A stretch of 64,000 nucleotides of DNA from Adiantum capillus-veneris (taxonomy: Eukaryota; Streptophyta; Polypodiopsida; Polypodiales; Pteridaceae), in contig CM043965.1 in assembly GCA_014529385.2 (NCBI GenBank), positions 66,061,190 through 66,125,189 on the forward strand. The letters are read 5' to 3'. The translations under genes were made by a program, and so were the position numbers. This document shows positions 44,617 to 55,808 of the stretch, one piece after another (positions within the stretch are counted from its first letter, which is position 1; each line of letters starts with the position of its first letter). The notes under the pieces were generated by a model. It saw nothing but the letters and a program-made list of their open reading frames with translations, was not told the DNA's origin and did not search any database.

Positions 44617-44868
44617 ATGGCGGGTGCTGGGATAATCTTGTATCATGAGGTTCAAGAATCCAAGCTGTGTGGGGTTCACTGTGTCAATACGGTCCTGCAG
44701 GGCCCGTTCTTTTCTGAGTTGGATCTTGCCGCCATGGCTGCCGAGCTCGACAAGAAGGAGATGCAAATGGTCATGGGTAGCAACAGTAATGCGGCCTCCT
44801 CAGACTATGCTCGCCTCATGGGTGAGGACTCCTGCAATGTCTCTCTTGACGGGAACTTTGGCATCCAG
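44617..44868 (+). CDS. ATXN3: Ataxin-3-like (Josephin) deubiquitinase, first coding exon
   Basis: 84 codons from ATG 44617 to a GTAATT donor at 44869. The start of the Josephin cysteine-protease domain is clear: YHEVQESKLCGVHCVNTVLQGPFFSELDLA. C18 in the LCGVHC motif matches the catalytic cysteine of ataxin-3, and Q13 matches its oxyanion glutamine. SLDGNFGIQ ends the exon where plant homologues continue into the histidine-bearing segment. These enzymes trim ubiquitin chains. I do not find the following exons (with the catalytic His and Asn) in the remaining 19 kb on this strand, so either the intron is very long or the gene is truncated. The frame is intact and the motif conservation argues for function or recent loss. 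Confidence 0.9.
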
Positions 44869-44933
44869 GTAATTCAATCCAAGCATTATGGAGAAAAAGA
44901 CTTTTGTTAAGTTTCTGTTAATCCAGAATGTTG

Positions 44934-44934
<1 letters not shown>

Positions 44935-45006
<72 letters not shown>
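44935..45006. repeat. (CT)n-(CA)n compound microsatellite in the ataxin-3 intron
   Basis: CT run 44935-44976 followed by a CA run 44977-45006. The same CT-then-CA arrangement recurs at 45878-45940 and 46911-46995. Confidence 0.9.
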
Positions 45007-45008
<2 letters not shown>

Positions 45009-45009
45009 T

Positions 45010-45600
45010 GGAAGTGGGGCTTATGCCCTTCATATTACACAAGAATTACATCAAACCCGAAGGCATTACAAAAGCCCATAGGCACTAACTATGACTCGCA
45101 CTGAAAAATCTTCTAAAATATAACGTGAGTAGAAACCCGTGTAGATTGACACACAAAGGGAGAAACAATTTAAAGGCCAACTCTAGCAGATGACTGATCT
45201 CCACCATCTACATCGGCTGCTGAGAGGTGTGCATAGAAATGTTCAGAAGAGTAGGACAAGCCGCTCGCATTAGCAAGTACAGCAAGACGGGCCCCACCAA
45301 GAGAGACTTTATGAGCACCCACTATCTAGAGGGCAGCCACACTCTGGCAGCCTTGAGCCATGTCTCTCTCCCCCAAGATCCGTTTTCTTGTGAGGATGAG
45401 ATGCACCAGAGGTTTGCTATCAGAGCAGGCTAGGGGTGTTACCCATGTTGAGGCTGAACCAGAGCTCTCCATGGCAGGAGCATATGGCAGTGGTGGTTTT
45501 CGGTGCTAGGGGTCTTCCCATCAAGAGCATGTCACTCTATGCCGAACAACCCTTGGGCACTTGCATATGTAGTTGTTATATCATCGATTTTGGGGTATTA
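45010..45600. other. Non-coding stretch
   Basis: Only short frames without family motifs. Nothing recognised. Confidence 0.5.
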
Positions 45601-45609
45601 AAAACCTGT

Positions 45610-45870
45610 CCGTGATGGCGATTCTATTAAGCACCCTGCAGTCGATGCACTTCAGACCTGTTTCTTTTGCACATGTAGGAGTGGTGAAAAATAAATGGCT
45701 GGATCAAGCCCTTTTTCATTAACTTGTTGACTTGACTTGATGGGGATTCTATTAAGAGCCCTGTGATCAATGCACATTCTCCAAGATCCGTCTTTCTTCT
45801 GCACAAGTAGCACTGGTGAACAAAAAGGGGAAGAACTTGGTTGGATCAAGCTCTTTTCCATTAACATGTT
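45610..45870 (-). pseudogene. Gypsy RT fragment, tandemly duplicated
   Basis: Minus strand [20 protein letters not shown] is the start of a Ty3/gypsy RT domain. A diverged second copy of the same roughly 128 bp follows (CIDCRVLNRIAIT, 45610-45735). On the plus strand the units begin TGATGG.GATTCTATTAAG at about 45612 and 45740. Confidence 0.85.
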
Positions 45871-45875
45871 TACTT

Positions 45876-45940
<65 letters not shown>

Positions 45941-46069
45941 TTTTTTTTTTGTGCTTTGGTTACTTTACAAGGGGGAAACCTCAAAGCGAGGAAAACCCAC
46001 GCAAAGAAAGGGATACAAAGAGCGAATACTGTAAGGCTCCGAGAGCTAGAAACAATCAAAGTAAATCCT

Positions 46070-46640
46070 ATAGGCATCAAGAGTGATGTCTCCAGCGCCA
46101 TAAGCAGAAAATGTAGTGCTTGACCAAGAGATGATTTGAAATAGGGGAAGGGGTCAACATAAGTGCCTTGGAACATTAAGGAGTTCCTGTGGTACCAGAT
46201 GGCCCACAGAGTCCAAAATCTGACCCAGGTGAAGAACACCGCAAACTTGGAATGCGGTGACTGAAGCACCCCAAGAGCCAAAAGTGCTTGTGAAAAGAGC
46301 CGGAAGGAAAACGCAGCCAAAGAGCAATTGATACTTGCCGAATGAAGGCTTTGGAGTGGCGACAATGCCATAGTAAGTGTGGCACGGTCTCCTTAGCTTC
46401 AAGGCATATGGGGCAATGGGAAGGTGCAATATGCCGAGCATGTAACACACTGCCGACAGGTAGAGCTCCCACCAAGCAGCGCCACAAGAAAACACGTTTC
46501 TTCAAGGGAGATGACTTTGCCAAATACGAGACATTGTGTGTTGCCACCACAAGGATGACTCGGAGAGCAACCACAGCTGATTACCATGATGCACAATCCA
46601 TATATCAGGCTGAAGGATGGCATATACACTGCCTCTGAAG
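46070..46640 (-). pseudogene. LINE zinc-binding (zf-RVT) domain fragment
   Basis: Minus strand KKRVFLWRCLVGALPVGSVL, HCPICLEAKETVPHLLWHC and then (shifted frame) WTLWAIWYHRNSLMFQG are the zf-RVT domain and tail found after plant LINE reverse transcriptases. Confidence 0.85.
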
Positions 46641-46890
46641 GAGTGTGACTGGCATAAGATATTGTGGCCTGGAGAGATTGTTCCTTCACATGTTTTGGTT
46701 CGCCATTTGGGTTATCCGTTGGGTTGGAATGTATCGGCTATGCAGAAACTGGATCGGGTGCTTCAACGTCTACATTCTAAGTTGAAGTATTGGAAACTGT
46801 CCACGTGGCCACTTCATGTACGTCTCAGGAGTGTCCAATGCATCCTTGTGGCTTATATGCAGTTTTACTTGCCTTTGTTATCCTAGCCTC
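46628..46890 (+). pseudogene. LINE reverse transcriptase C-terminal fragment
   Basis: Plus strand VRHLGYPLGW, LQRLHSKLKYWKLSTWPLHV and VQCILVAYMQFYLPLL form the RT thumb region that normally lies just upstream of zf-RVT. Here it has the opposite orientation to the zf-RVT piece next to it. Confidence 0.8.
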
Positions 46891-46908
46891 GGTTGTGCTT
46901 GTAGTCCC

Positions 46909-46958
<50 letters not shown>

Positions 46959-47049
46959 TTCTACTCACTCTCACACACACACACACACACACACACATTC
47001 TACTCACTCTCTATGGCGGTCAGTTTGGAGGAGTAGGCTCTAGTATCAA

Positions 47050-47518
47050 ATCAATGGTGTGATTCTCTGGTAGTTGTAGATGTAACACGCCAAGTGAACC
47101 CTTTGAGAAACAATCCCCATGAGACTGATGAAAGTCAAGACGCTCTGACAAATTTGAGTCATGAAATTCACTCATAGGTTCGACAAAGATTGAGTAAGCA
47201 AAAATGCTTGATTTTATTAATTAGGAAACGGTTGAAGCCGATACAATAGGGATTGAAGTTTCACATCTAAGTAGATCCTTGCCCTTGCTATTCTTCTGAA
47301 GTTAGCAAGTTCATGGTTTTAGATAGCCTATACAATTATAGAAAATGAGTCACGTCTGTAGTCTCTTGGTCCAAGAGTTCTCCAGCGCACCGTCGTTGTG
47401 GTGCCACAGGATCCCCAAGAGAACATCACACCCCTCAAGTGGCATGATATTGAAGTCGTGTCCAATAAAATGTTGATAGTGGGAGCCATGCTTGCTTATC
47501 ATAGACGTCGTTGCAACC
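47050..47518. other. Non-coding stretch
   Basis: No gene motif recognised. Confidence 0.5.
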
Positions 47519-48660
47519 TCATGCCTTGGTGCTACTAGAACTATTCATTTGTGGCCGTGTCTCCTCAGGCTTCACTTCTAGTTGAGCCGTCATCTTTGGT
47601 GAAAGAAAGTTGGCTTTGGCTCTATTGTTGAAGAAAATAAAAGCCTCTCGATCTCGTACTCTCCCCCACACTTTGCAGAGGTCGGTACTCTCGTCTTCTT
47701 GATTCTTGGGCATCTCCTGTTACAAGTCGTGCTTTTGTCTTTGCTTCTTGGCCTGCTTGAAGTTGTTGTGTGAAGTTTGATTTCTAGGATTAAGTTTTTA
47801 AGATGTCTTATCCTTTTTTTGCTTAAAGTTGAGTACTTGTTTTAAGCCAAGTAAGTTGCGTCAACTTATTTTACACATGCCTTTTCTAAAAACATTTTTA
47901 AGTTAATAATGTTTTGTTTTATTTAGTTTTGTTTCGTAGCAAACAAAGTGATTTGGTTTGTTTGTTTGTTTTTGTTTTTCTTTTCTTTTCTTGTGTCCCT
48001 TGCATTTATAGTTTTATGAGTGCTTTATTCCCTCTTATAATTCGTGAGTTCAGACTATTCTGAACTTATGAAGGTATATTTTGTCTTTGCTTCTTGGCCT
48101 GCTGCTCTTTAGCCGCCTTTGAAATCTCGGGCTTTTCTTCTTAAGCTTCCTCCTTCTTTGGACACTTGGCGGGAATCTCGATTGTCTTATCCCTCAACTG
48201 ATATGTCTGAAAGGTCAAACATTTGGTGAGTAATGAATAGAGCATTCCATAACTCCTGAAGATTTGTGCTTCACCTGTTAGACAATCCACAATACTAGCA
48301 CTCCACCTGCTCTCCTACTGGGACAATCTGAAAGAAGCCACCGAATAAAATGTATCCCAAAATTTCTAGTTGTAGGTTATAAGCGTGTTATTCTTTGTCA
48401 TTCTCAAGTGGTTCCAAGTTGTCAAAATCTTTGCTTCAAACTTTGGTGTCAACCGTAAAGAGGCAAACATCCTCTTGAACCCCACGTAAGTATGGGTTGC
48501 CTACCATGCAAAAATAGTGTTAACATTCTTCTTCAAGAATGAGGTAACTTTCTAAACCTTGGAAGCTTTTGTAAAGTTGCCTCCAAAAAATGCCACGTCA
48601 AATTGCTTTAACCATAGGGGTATCTCCACTACCTGCGTTGAATCAACTAGAAGGAATTGC
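47519..48660 (-). pseudogene. Gypsy gag and protease remnant
   Basis: In minus order: gag text (LTTWNHLRMTKNNTLITYN, about 48400; TGEAQIFRSYG, about 48270), a Lys-rich linker (KAAKEQQAKKQRQ), then a protease-like segment (FFNNRAKANFLSPKMTAQL, 47519-47713) in which the catalytic D-x-G is not recognisable. It is interrupted by a retroposon at 47758-48078, which duplicated the AKKQRQ codons, and is littered with stops. The likely 5' LTR is at 49851 onward. Confidence 0.65.
47758..48078 (+). mobile_element. Novel retroposon, copy 1 (5' truncated)
   Basis: 321 bp matching the 3' half of the element at 51722-52348 and ending GAACTTATGAAGGTATA. It is flanked by a perfect 25-bp direct repeat (47733-47757 and 48079-48103, beginning TTTTGTCTTTGC). 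There is no poly(A). The repeat sits in gypsy gag coding sequence, which shows the empty site. Confidence 0.85.
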
Positions 48661-48666
48661 TCCCCG

Positions 48667-49218
48667 CAAGGTTGCATTTGTACGTACGTGCGATACCTTT
48701 TCGTATGGTACAGCCGTGCGGTACAATACCGTACGGTTTTGTACGGTGGCAGGGGATAAATTTGGGCGAATTCAGCGTGCGTCATGGTGGACAAATAACG
48801 CAAGCCCTTTGGGTCTTTTGTGTGATCTGAGAGAAAATTGAAGTGTGTGCCAAGGGTTACTTCACCTTATGATTTCTAGAGAGCAAGTTGAGAGGCACTT
48901 GACCGGCATTAGGGTGCACTGATCAGATTAGTGCATGTGAAAAAATACCAAAGCCTTTGAGGGAGCAGCTCATTGAGGAGTATTTTTCTGGTGCACGCAC
49001 TTGGTTTTTTGATTATCATTGAGGCATGAGTCAATTGTGTTTTATGTCCAATGTGTTCATTTTCAGCATTGTAATGTAAATTTGTTTATGAGTCTATGGG
49101 TTTTTCAATAAAATATGGGTTTTTTTACAAATGGTACGTACCTGAAAGGTGGTTCAGTATGGTAGTATGTTCTGTACGTACCTAAAACATGCCGTACACT
49201 ACGTACCTTTCCACCTTG
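48667..49218. mobile_element. hAT-type MITE, 552 bp
   Basis: Perfect 8-bp target duplication GCTCCCCG (48659-48666 and 49219-49226). Terminal repeats are imperfect: CAAGGTTGCATTTGTACG at the left and CAAGGTGGAAAGGTACG (complement) at the right. GTACGTAC and GGTAC motifs recur near both ends. There is no coding capacity. Confidence 0.85.
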
Positions 49219-49226
49219 GCTCCCCG

Positions 49227-49837
49227 TGAATATAACCACTTACATAAGGCACACCAAGTAATATGTAGTCCAAAGCACCTTGTATGAGTAATCTTTTGCA
49301 GGGGTAAGTCCAAATCTCATGAAGTGGATTACGTTGGTACAATCCACTCACCACTTTACCCCTTTGACTACTAGGCCGGAGAATTTTTATCTCGAATTGA
49401 CACCCTATACTCATTAAATATGACCATCATGCCAAGTTTGCAAAGCTCAAGTCAATACAATCTACTCACCACTTTACACCCCTTCTGACTTCCAAGCCCT
49501 ATACTTTATCTCGAAACGACACCCTTGTGCGTAAAATATGACCACCATCCTAAGTTTTCAATGCTCATACTCTGACAACATGTGGTACCCAAAATGAGGC
49601 ACATATAAAACATGAGATGTACATTCCCCCTCTGACGTTTCGAATAAGCTCCATAGACCCGTCATTGTATACATGAGCCATTGATCTGCCTTCTAATATA
49701 ATTGCTACCGCCTCATTGTTACTTCCCATATCACCCTATGCAAGAGGGTAGAGAGCGTGTTATGCTAGGCCATCACGGCCTCATGAGCTGTAATGGAATT
49801 TTGCACGTTGCCATGTCGTAGAAACGAGTAGGAAGAA
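49227..49837. other. Non-coding leader of the minus-strand gypsy remnant
   Basis: Contains a direct repeat (CAATC.ACTCACCACTTTACCCC, about 49340 and 49460). No gene. Confidence 0.4.
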
Positions 49838-50336
49838 GCTTTGATACCAATGTCAGTCCCTTGCATGATCCATCTTGCACACATGACATGACACAAGCTA
49901 TACTCACGCAAAATGAGCGTACAGAGCGGACATCAGGCGCACCTCCCAGCCATAGTGCCAATATGGGCTCACCCTCAAGCTTGGGAGCGTGCAGCCATTG
50001 GGCTAGCCTCTACCACAAGGACTGGTTTCGCGTACCAAGTTCACATTGATACGGGTGTGCGGGTAGAGCTGCCAAGGGCCTAGAGTCCCAAGTGTGGTGA
50101 TCACTCAAGATGGCTCACAAATGAGCCGAGGGTCCTATTCATAGGATTCCTTAATTGCCCTAACCATAGGTCCATATTCACCCTTAGCTGGACATAGCTC
50201 AAGCGTCGAGTATGTAGCAATAGCGAGCTTGGGAGATGCCCAAAACACGTGTCACAAGTGTGATGACGTGGTATGGCCCAAGTGGACAAAGTGGACCTAA
50301 AGAGGCCGGACCAGTCACCAAATTCAAACGGCGAGG
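49838..50336 (-). repeat. Primer-binding site and 5' LTR of the minus-strand gypsy remnant
   Basis: The complement of 49838-49849 reads TGGTATCAAAGC (initiator-Met). The LTR edge TGTCAGTCCC starts at 49851. The LTR appears to be broken at 50336 by the element inserted there, so its far end may lie after 53917. Confidence 0.6.
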
Positions 50337-50982
50337 TGTAACAAACTGCTTACGTGTCAAAGCCCTAAAGAATGGAACCAACTTGCAGATGTTGGCCGAG
50401 GGGCCTAAACCCTAAGAAGAACAAGTAACAGAAGAAGAAGTCCTACCAACTTATGGGGACCTCGTCCGATGGGGCCCTAAGTGACATAAAGGATTAAATC
50501 AGGACCCGCACACACACACAAACTGATGACGTGGCAAATTTCCGAAATTTGCACCGACATGATGACGTGGCAGGTTGTACGGATTTTCGCGTTTTACGTT
50601 GATTGTTGTACGGATTTCTGTGATTTACGCTGACAGCTTTTTGCCTTTGCTTTTGGACCAGATGCTTTTGAGTTTGAAGGCTTTTCACTGTAATTGCTTT
50701 TTAGGCCAAGGGCCTATAAATATGAGGTTAGGGCTCATTCTCTGGCATGCTTCCTGGCGAAGGTGCAGAGTCTGGAGTACCGGCTTGTACTGTGTTGATG
50801 CAATATAAAGAAATACCGAAAGGGGCGCCAAGGTTTGGGGCCAATACTCTCTGGGGTGGAATTCCGCCACTCCGTGTCGCGTGTTGTCTCTCTGTCTCTC
50901 TCTGAGTTCAGTTGTTAATGAAGTGCTAAAAGTCTGTTTAGTCTGTTCCTTTCTATTGGCACGTGGTGCTCGTCTTGTGACA
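50337..50982 (+). repeat. 5' LTR of the compact element
   Basis: Holds GACGTGGCA..TTGTACGGATTT repeats, GGGCCTATAAATATGAGG (TATA-like, about 50710) and AATATAAAGAAATACCGAAAGGGGCG near its end. Confidence 0.93.
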
Positions 50983-51721
50983 GTGGTATCAAAGCATTAG
51001 GCGTGTGCTTTTCTGAAAGCATACCGGTCCTACAAAAGAGCAGACAGAGCTATTGGAATTTTATTCGAGGGATCTTCGCCCTCCATCTCGGACTTATTAG
51101 CCACTTCCACCCTTACTTCCATCGCGCATCGGGCCCGCTCCTATCTTCACCGCTCATGTCTTAGAGGGCATAAGCCATTAAGATCACTTGCAAGAGAAGG
51201 ATCCAAGATTTGTTTTGAGCTACTGTTTTTCTCAGAGACAGTACCATGCAGATGTTATAGCTACCAAGCAACATACTCCAAGTACTTGGCAAGCTTTCAA
51301 GAAAATTCATGCCCGAAGTTATATGGTTTTTAATATCTTCCTTCGGAGTACAACTTCTGGCAGAGTGGGGTATCTTGAAATGCTTGCCATGGAAAGCCTA
51401 GTAGATTATAACTTGAGATTTCTCGACATCTCTCCGTAGATGTCTCTTCACGAGCAGATGACCTTGGAGGTTCGGTGTGATTGCTATCTCTTGGGACTAC
51501 CATCGCCACCAAAGAAACACCGTCTGTCCAAGAGTTGATGGACCATGTTGTGCTCGGCTACGACCTCATGGAAGGAACCTAACCCTAATTTTTAGTGCAG
51601 GTTTCAGGATGGAAAGTCAGTCGACTTTTTCGAGATCGGCTAATGTCGAGATTGCTTTTTAAGTTTTGAATTTTGTCTGAGAATTTGTTTGAGAACTTGT
51701 TTGGTGATCCTGTTCGGAATT

Positions 51722-52348
51722 TTATCACCTCCGGAGGGTGATAGAAACTCAGCTCGTTGGTTTTGTAGAGTACGTTCAAAGCATGAATGGCCTCTATATA
51801 AACCTGCACCTACTCTTGGGCACTGACGACGTGAGTAGGGATGTCATAGTTGTTGTCCAAGCTATGCATGATTAAGGTGATAATCTTATTCTTCCTGTTT
51901 GGACAAGCAGTGAAGTTGAGATCACATATTGTCAAGTTTGGTTCTTTGCTCTTCGTAGGTATGTAGTAGTATTCATTTTTCGATTTCATATTTAGCTTAC
52001 CTGAGGACTTAAGAATGGGTTCCGTTATAAGTTGTGTGAAGTTTGATTTCTAGGATTAAGTTTTTAAGGTGTCTTATCCTATTTTTGCTTAAAGTTGAGT
52101 ACTTGTTTTAAGCCAAGTAAGTTGCGTCAACTTATTTTTACACATGCCTTTTCTAAAAACATTTTTAAGTTAATAATGTTTTGTTTTATCTAGTTTTGTT
52201 TCGTAGCAAACAAAGTGATTTAGTTAGTTAGTTTGTTTGTTTTTGTTTTTCTTTTCTTTTCGTGTGTCCCTTGCTTTTATAGTTTTATGAGTGCTTTATT
52301 CCCTCTTATAATTCGTGAGTTCAGACTATTCTGAACTTATGAAGGTAT
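51722..52348 (+). mobile_element. Novel retroposon, copy 2 (627 bp)
   Basis: Flanked by the perfect 15-bp repeat ATCCTGTTCGGAATT (51707-51721 and 52349-52363). The 5' end is a hairpin (ATCACCTCCGGAGGGTGAT) and the 3' end is a hairpin (GTTCAGACTATTCTGAAC) followed by TTATGAAGGTAT. There is no long ORF, poly(A), TIR or LTR. The internal A- and B-boxes expected of a tRNA SINE are not evident. Confidence 0.85.
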
Positions 52349-53276
52349 ATCCTGTTCGGAATTGGTTTGAAATGGATGGTATCTGTTTTGAACCTGTCTT
52401 GGTGCCGATTTGAAATGTTTGACTCTGGTTTTAATATTGGTTTCATTGATTGATGGTTTTACTCCCTGGTGGAGAAGTGAGAAATACTGATTTGGTATTG
52501 TTTGAACCTCGGAACAACGCAGGCCGATGCCTGGGGAGCGTTTCGTTGTATGCTAGAAAACCTTCGAGCGACGTAGGCCGATGCTTGGGGAACGTTTGGT
52601 TGTATGCTTGTAAAATAATTGTTGTTGTGACTCTCGGCCCGGACCTGGATGGTTATGCGGGAGGAGTATTAAGAAGTTTGAGTAGTCGTTACTGTCAGTA
52701 CCTCCAAACGACGCAGGCTGCGGTCTAGGGGGCGTTTGGTTGTAAAAGGCCTCTATATCTCTCGACCCGGACCTTTCTAGGTTATGCGGGAGGAGTGATG
52801 AGGGAGTCGTTGAAAATCTCCCGGCCCGGACCTTGTTAGGTTATGCGAGAGGAGTGTTCATCGGCGACTTTATGTTTCTTTGACCTGTAACATGCATATG
52901 TGAGCATTTGTGTTGCATTGTGATATGCTAACTATTGAATATTCCTGATTGGATGAGATGGCCTGGGTATGTAATTTTAGTGCATCAAGACACCCGTGGA
53001 AGATTAGTACGGTCTGGGTGTGATGGCTAATTTTACTACGTCGGAATATCAAAAGTTCCGATCTGGACGAGAGGAGAAGCTAGCTCCTTGATCAAAAGAG
53101 CCGAAAGGAGAAGCTAATTCCTTGATCAAGACAGCCGAAAGGAGAAGCTAACTCCTTAACAAAAAGAACAAACTGATTGTCCCTCGGAATTTTTTTTGAG
53201 CTAACTTGAGTTGTTTTGCAGATATGCTATAATCGCGGACGATTACTCTCTTTCAAGAAGGGGAGATGTAACAAAC

Positions 53277-53917
53277 TGCTGACGTGTCAAAGCCCTAAAG
53301 AATGGAGCCAACTTGTATATGGTGCTTGAGGGGCATTAACCATAAGAAGAACAAGTAACAGAAGAAGAAGTCCTACCAACTTATGGGGACCTGTCCGATG
53401 GGGCCCCTAGTGACATAAAGGATTAAAATAAAGCAGGACCTGCACACACACACACAAACTGATGACGTGGCAAATTTCCGAAAATTGCGCTGACATGATG
53501 ATGTGGCAGGTTGTACGGATTTCCGTGTTTTGCGTTGACTGCTGTACGGATTTCCATGATTTACGTTGGCGGCTTTTTGGCTTTTCTTTTGAACCAGATG
53601 CTTTTGAGTTTGAAGGCTTTTCACTGTAATTGCTTTTTAGGCCAAGGGCCTTCAAATATGAGGTTAGGGCTCATTCTCTGGCATGCTTGCTTGCGAAGGT
53701 GCAGAGTCTGGAGTACCGGCTTGTACTTTGTTGATGCAATATAAAGAAATACTGAAAGGGGCGCCAAGGTTTGGGGCCAATACTCTCTGGGGTGGAATTC
53801 CGCCACTCCGTGTCGCGTGTTGTCTCTCTCTCTCTCTCACTTCTGTTTGTTAACGAAGTGCTAAAAGTTTGTTTAGCCTGTTCTTTTCTATTGGCACGTG
53901 GTCTGCGTCTTGTGACA
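53277..53917 (+). repeat. 3' LTR of the compact element
   Basis: Matches 50337-50982 with scattered differences; ends TTGTGACA. Confidence 0.93.
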
Positions 53918-54400
53918 CGAGGAGCATTAAACTCTCATGCAGAAAGAGTTGACGCAGGTAGCGCAAAATGTGTTGTGATTTACGGGTTGCCATGTGGCAG
54001 TTCGTAGGGATCGTGTACGACAAATTTGGCAGAGCTTTTCGCATGGGGATGCTTGGCATCTGAAAAGTAGATTTTGGGGCCCTCGTAACCTTTTAAAAGG
54101 TTGCTTGGAGGGTGTGACTCGGGCAGATCTGCTTGGAAACCGATGCAGAGAACACCCTCTTGGCCTTTGTACTTTGTGAATCATCAATAAAGAAAGAAGA
54201 GTCGAAAGGGGCACCCGTCTTTGGGGCTAGTGCATCTCGACGCGGAAGTCTACTGTCTCACGTCTCTCTCTCTCTCTCTGTGTCTCTCTCTCTCTTTGTT
54301 TATCTCTATTTCGGTTCAATTGTTGTAGTTTTTGTTCGTGTTGCTATTGATTTCTCGCTTGGGTGTCCAAGCCTGCTATAGTGTATTAGAGCTCAAACGA
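53918..54400 (+). repeat. LTR-like remnant and primer-site-like motif
   Basis: AATCATCAATAAAGAAAG..GAAAGGGGCACC..TTTGGGGC resembles the end of the compact element's LTR. GTGTATTAGAGC (about 54380-54391) resembles a decayed initiator-Met primer site. It is probably an older relative. Confidence 0.45.
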
Positions 54401-54477
54401 TTCTTCTTCTACAAAGGATCTGGTTCGTTTTTTTGCAACACACATGGGTTCCAACAGTGAATTCGATAGAGAGGACA

Positions 54478-55755
54478 TGTCACATGCATATCTAACCGTA
54501 TGTGCCGTGGACAAGTTGTAACTCCTACTTTTAGAGTTCAGGATAGCCTAGGAAGTGTTTTGGCATCCTTGTGAGCCTACACATAGGACGTGCATGTCCA
54601 AACACTTTAGAGTAGCTGCATATTCTTTGATTGCACATGAGCATAGCCAATGTCTGCTAGGTGTAGGCACTAGGGAGTGTTCCCATTCTCAACTAGTAGT
54701 ATTTGCATAGTTACCGGGGAACGTGTTCCACAGGCCCTAGAAGGCCGGAACGCCGTTCCCTCCCCCTCTGCCAAGCTGGAACGCCCCGGAACGTTTTGCC
54801 GTTCCGGGTGACCACCTGATACCGGAACGGCCGGGAACGGTCCGGAACGGCCTCGGAACGGCCCGGAATGGCCAACTCTCAAAAATGGGAAGAAATAGGC
54901 AGTTTTTTGCAAATTTGCAATGAACATTAGGTGTTTTTTTAGTGTGCAAGGACTCAAAAATTAAAATGCACCCCCTCACACCCATTCCCTTCTCAAGCAT
55001 TATTTGGGTGTTTTTTATGCCTCCCGTTCCGCGCCGTTCCCCCGTTCCGCGAGGGTCCCCGTCGCCGTTCCCGTTCCGGGTAACTCTGAGTATTTGGCCT
55101 AGGAAGTAATCTGCATGTGAACCATCTCTTAGTTAAGTAATGCGGACATTATTTATAAACGAGATCTGCATATATAAGTCGTGGGGGCCGTTTGTGCACT
55201 GCTCAACTTCACTTGCAGCTAGCTTATAAGCAACCCCAAGGGTCACTCCATAGGATATAAGTTCAATATCAAGTACCCTCAGGACCAGCACCTTAGCGTT
55301 TTGGCATACCTCAGCATGCTTGGTGTTTCTTCAACACCCATACAACCATAACGTTTTTGCATCCTCACATTCTGCCATCAGCGTTTTGGGAGCAGATACA
55401 CCTTTGTTTAGTAGATCAGCCCCAGCGCTACCTCTCCGGTCATAGTACCAATGTTTTCAGATTTAGCCATGAGATCAGCCATCGATTTCAGTTCTCAGCC
55501 CATCCTCGACATCGGCCATACCAAATCAGCCCATAGCCTGGTCGAGTTTGCAGATTCCCATCAGCATCCCTAACGTTTTGCATTTTCAGCCCTTAGCCTC
55601 GCAACCCCAAGCATCTATTGCAAGATCCCATCATCATCCCAACATCTAAATCTATTGTATCAGCATTTGTGCAATCTAAAGCAAATACCTCTCTACCAAT
55701 AGAGAGGGTGGCCCTTGGAGGGGGGTCTAGGACCCCATGTGGTGTTAGAACTTAG

Positions 55756-55808
<53 letters not shown>

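Larger units (their letters stand above)
50337..53917 (+). mobile_element. Compact non-autonomous LTR retrotransposon
   Basis: LTRs 50337-50982 (646 bp) and 53277-53917 (641 bp) begin TGTAACAAACTGC and end CTTGTGACA. The target duplication is perfect CGAGG (50332-50336, 53918-53922). Primer site TGGTATCAAAGC is at 50984-50995 and the purine tract AAGAAGGGGAGA at 53265-53276. The 2.3-kb interior has one degenerate gag-like stretch (51188-51560; STWQAFKKIHARSY, LVDYNLRFLDI) and GGCCCGGACC..GGTTATGCGGGAGGAGT repeats (52500-52860). It has no protease, RT or integrase. A retroposon is nested at 51722-52348. Confidence 0.93.

Noticed and set aside
51722-52348. Helitron interpretation of the three-copy repeat
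   Set aside because: The ends lack 5' TC and 3' CTRR and the insertions made 15- and 25-bp target repeats, which Helitrons do not.
52450-52728. 92-codon plus-strand ORF in the compact element
   Set aside because: It is composed of the GGCCCGGACC-type non-coding repeats and has no protein motif.
54670-55000. Pro/Gly/Arg-rich minus-strand ORFs of 87-95 codons
   Set aside because: They lie wholly within the hAT MITE and derive from its GGAACGG repeats.
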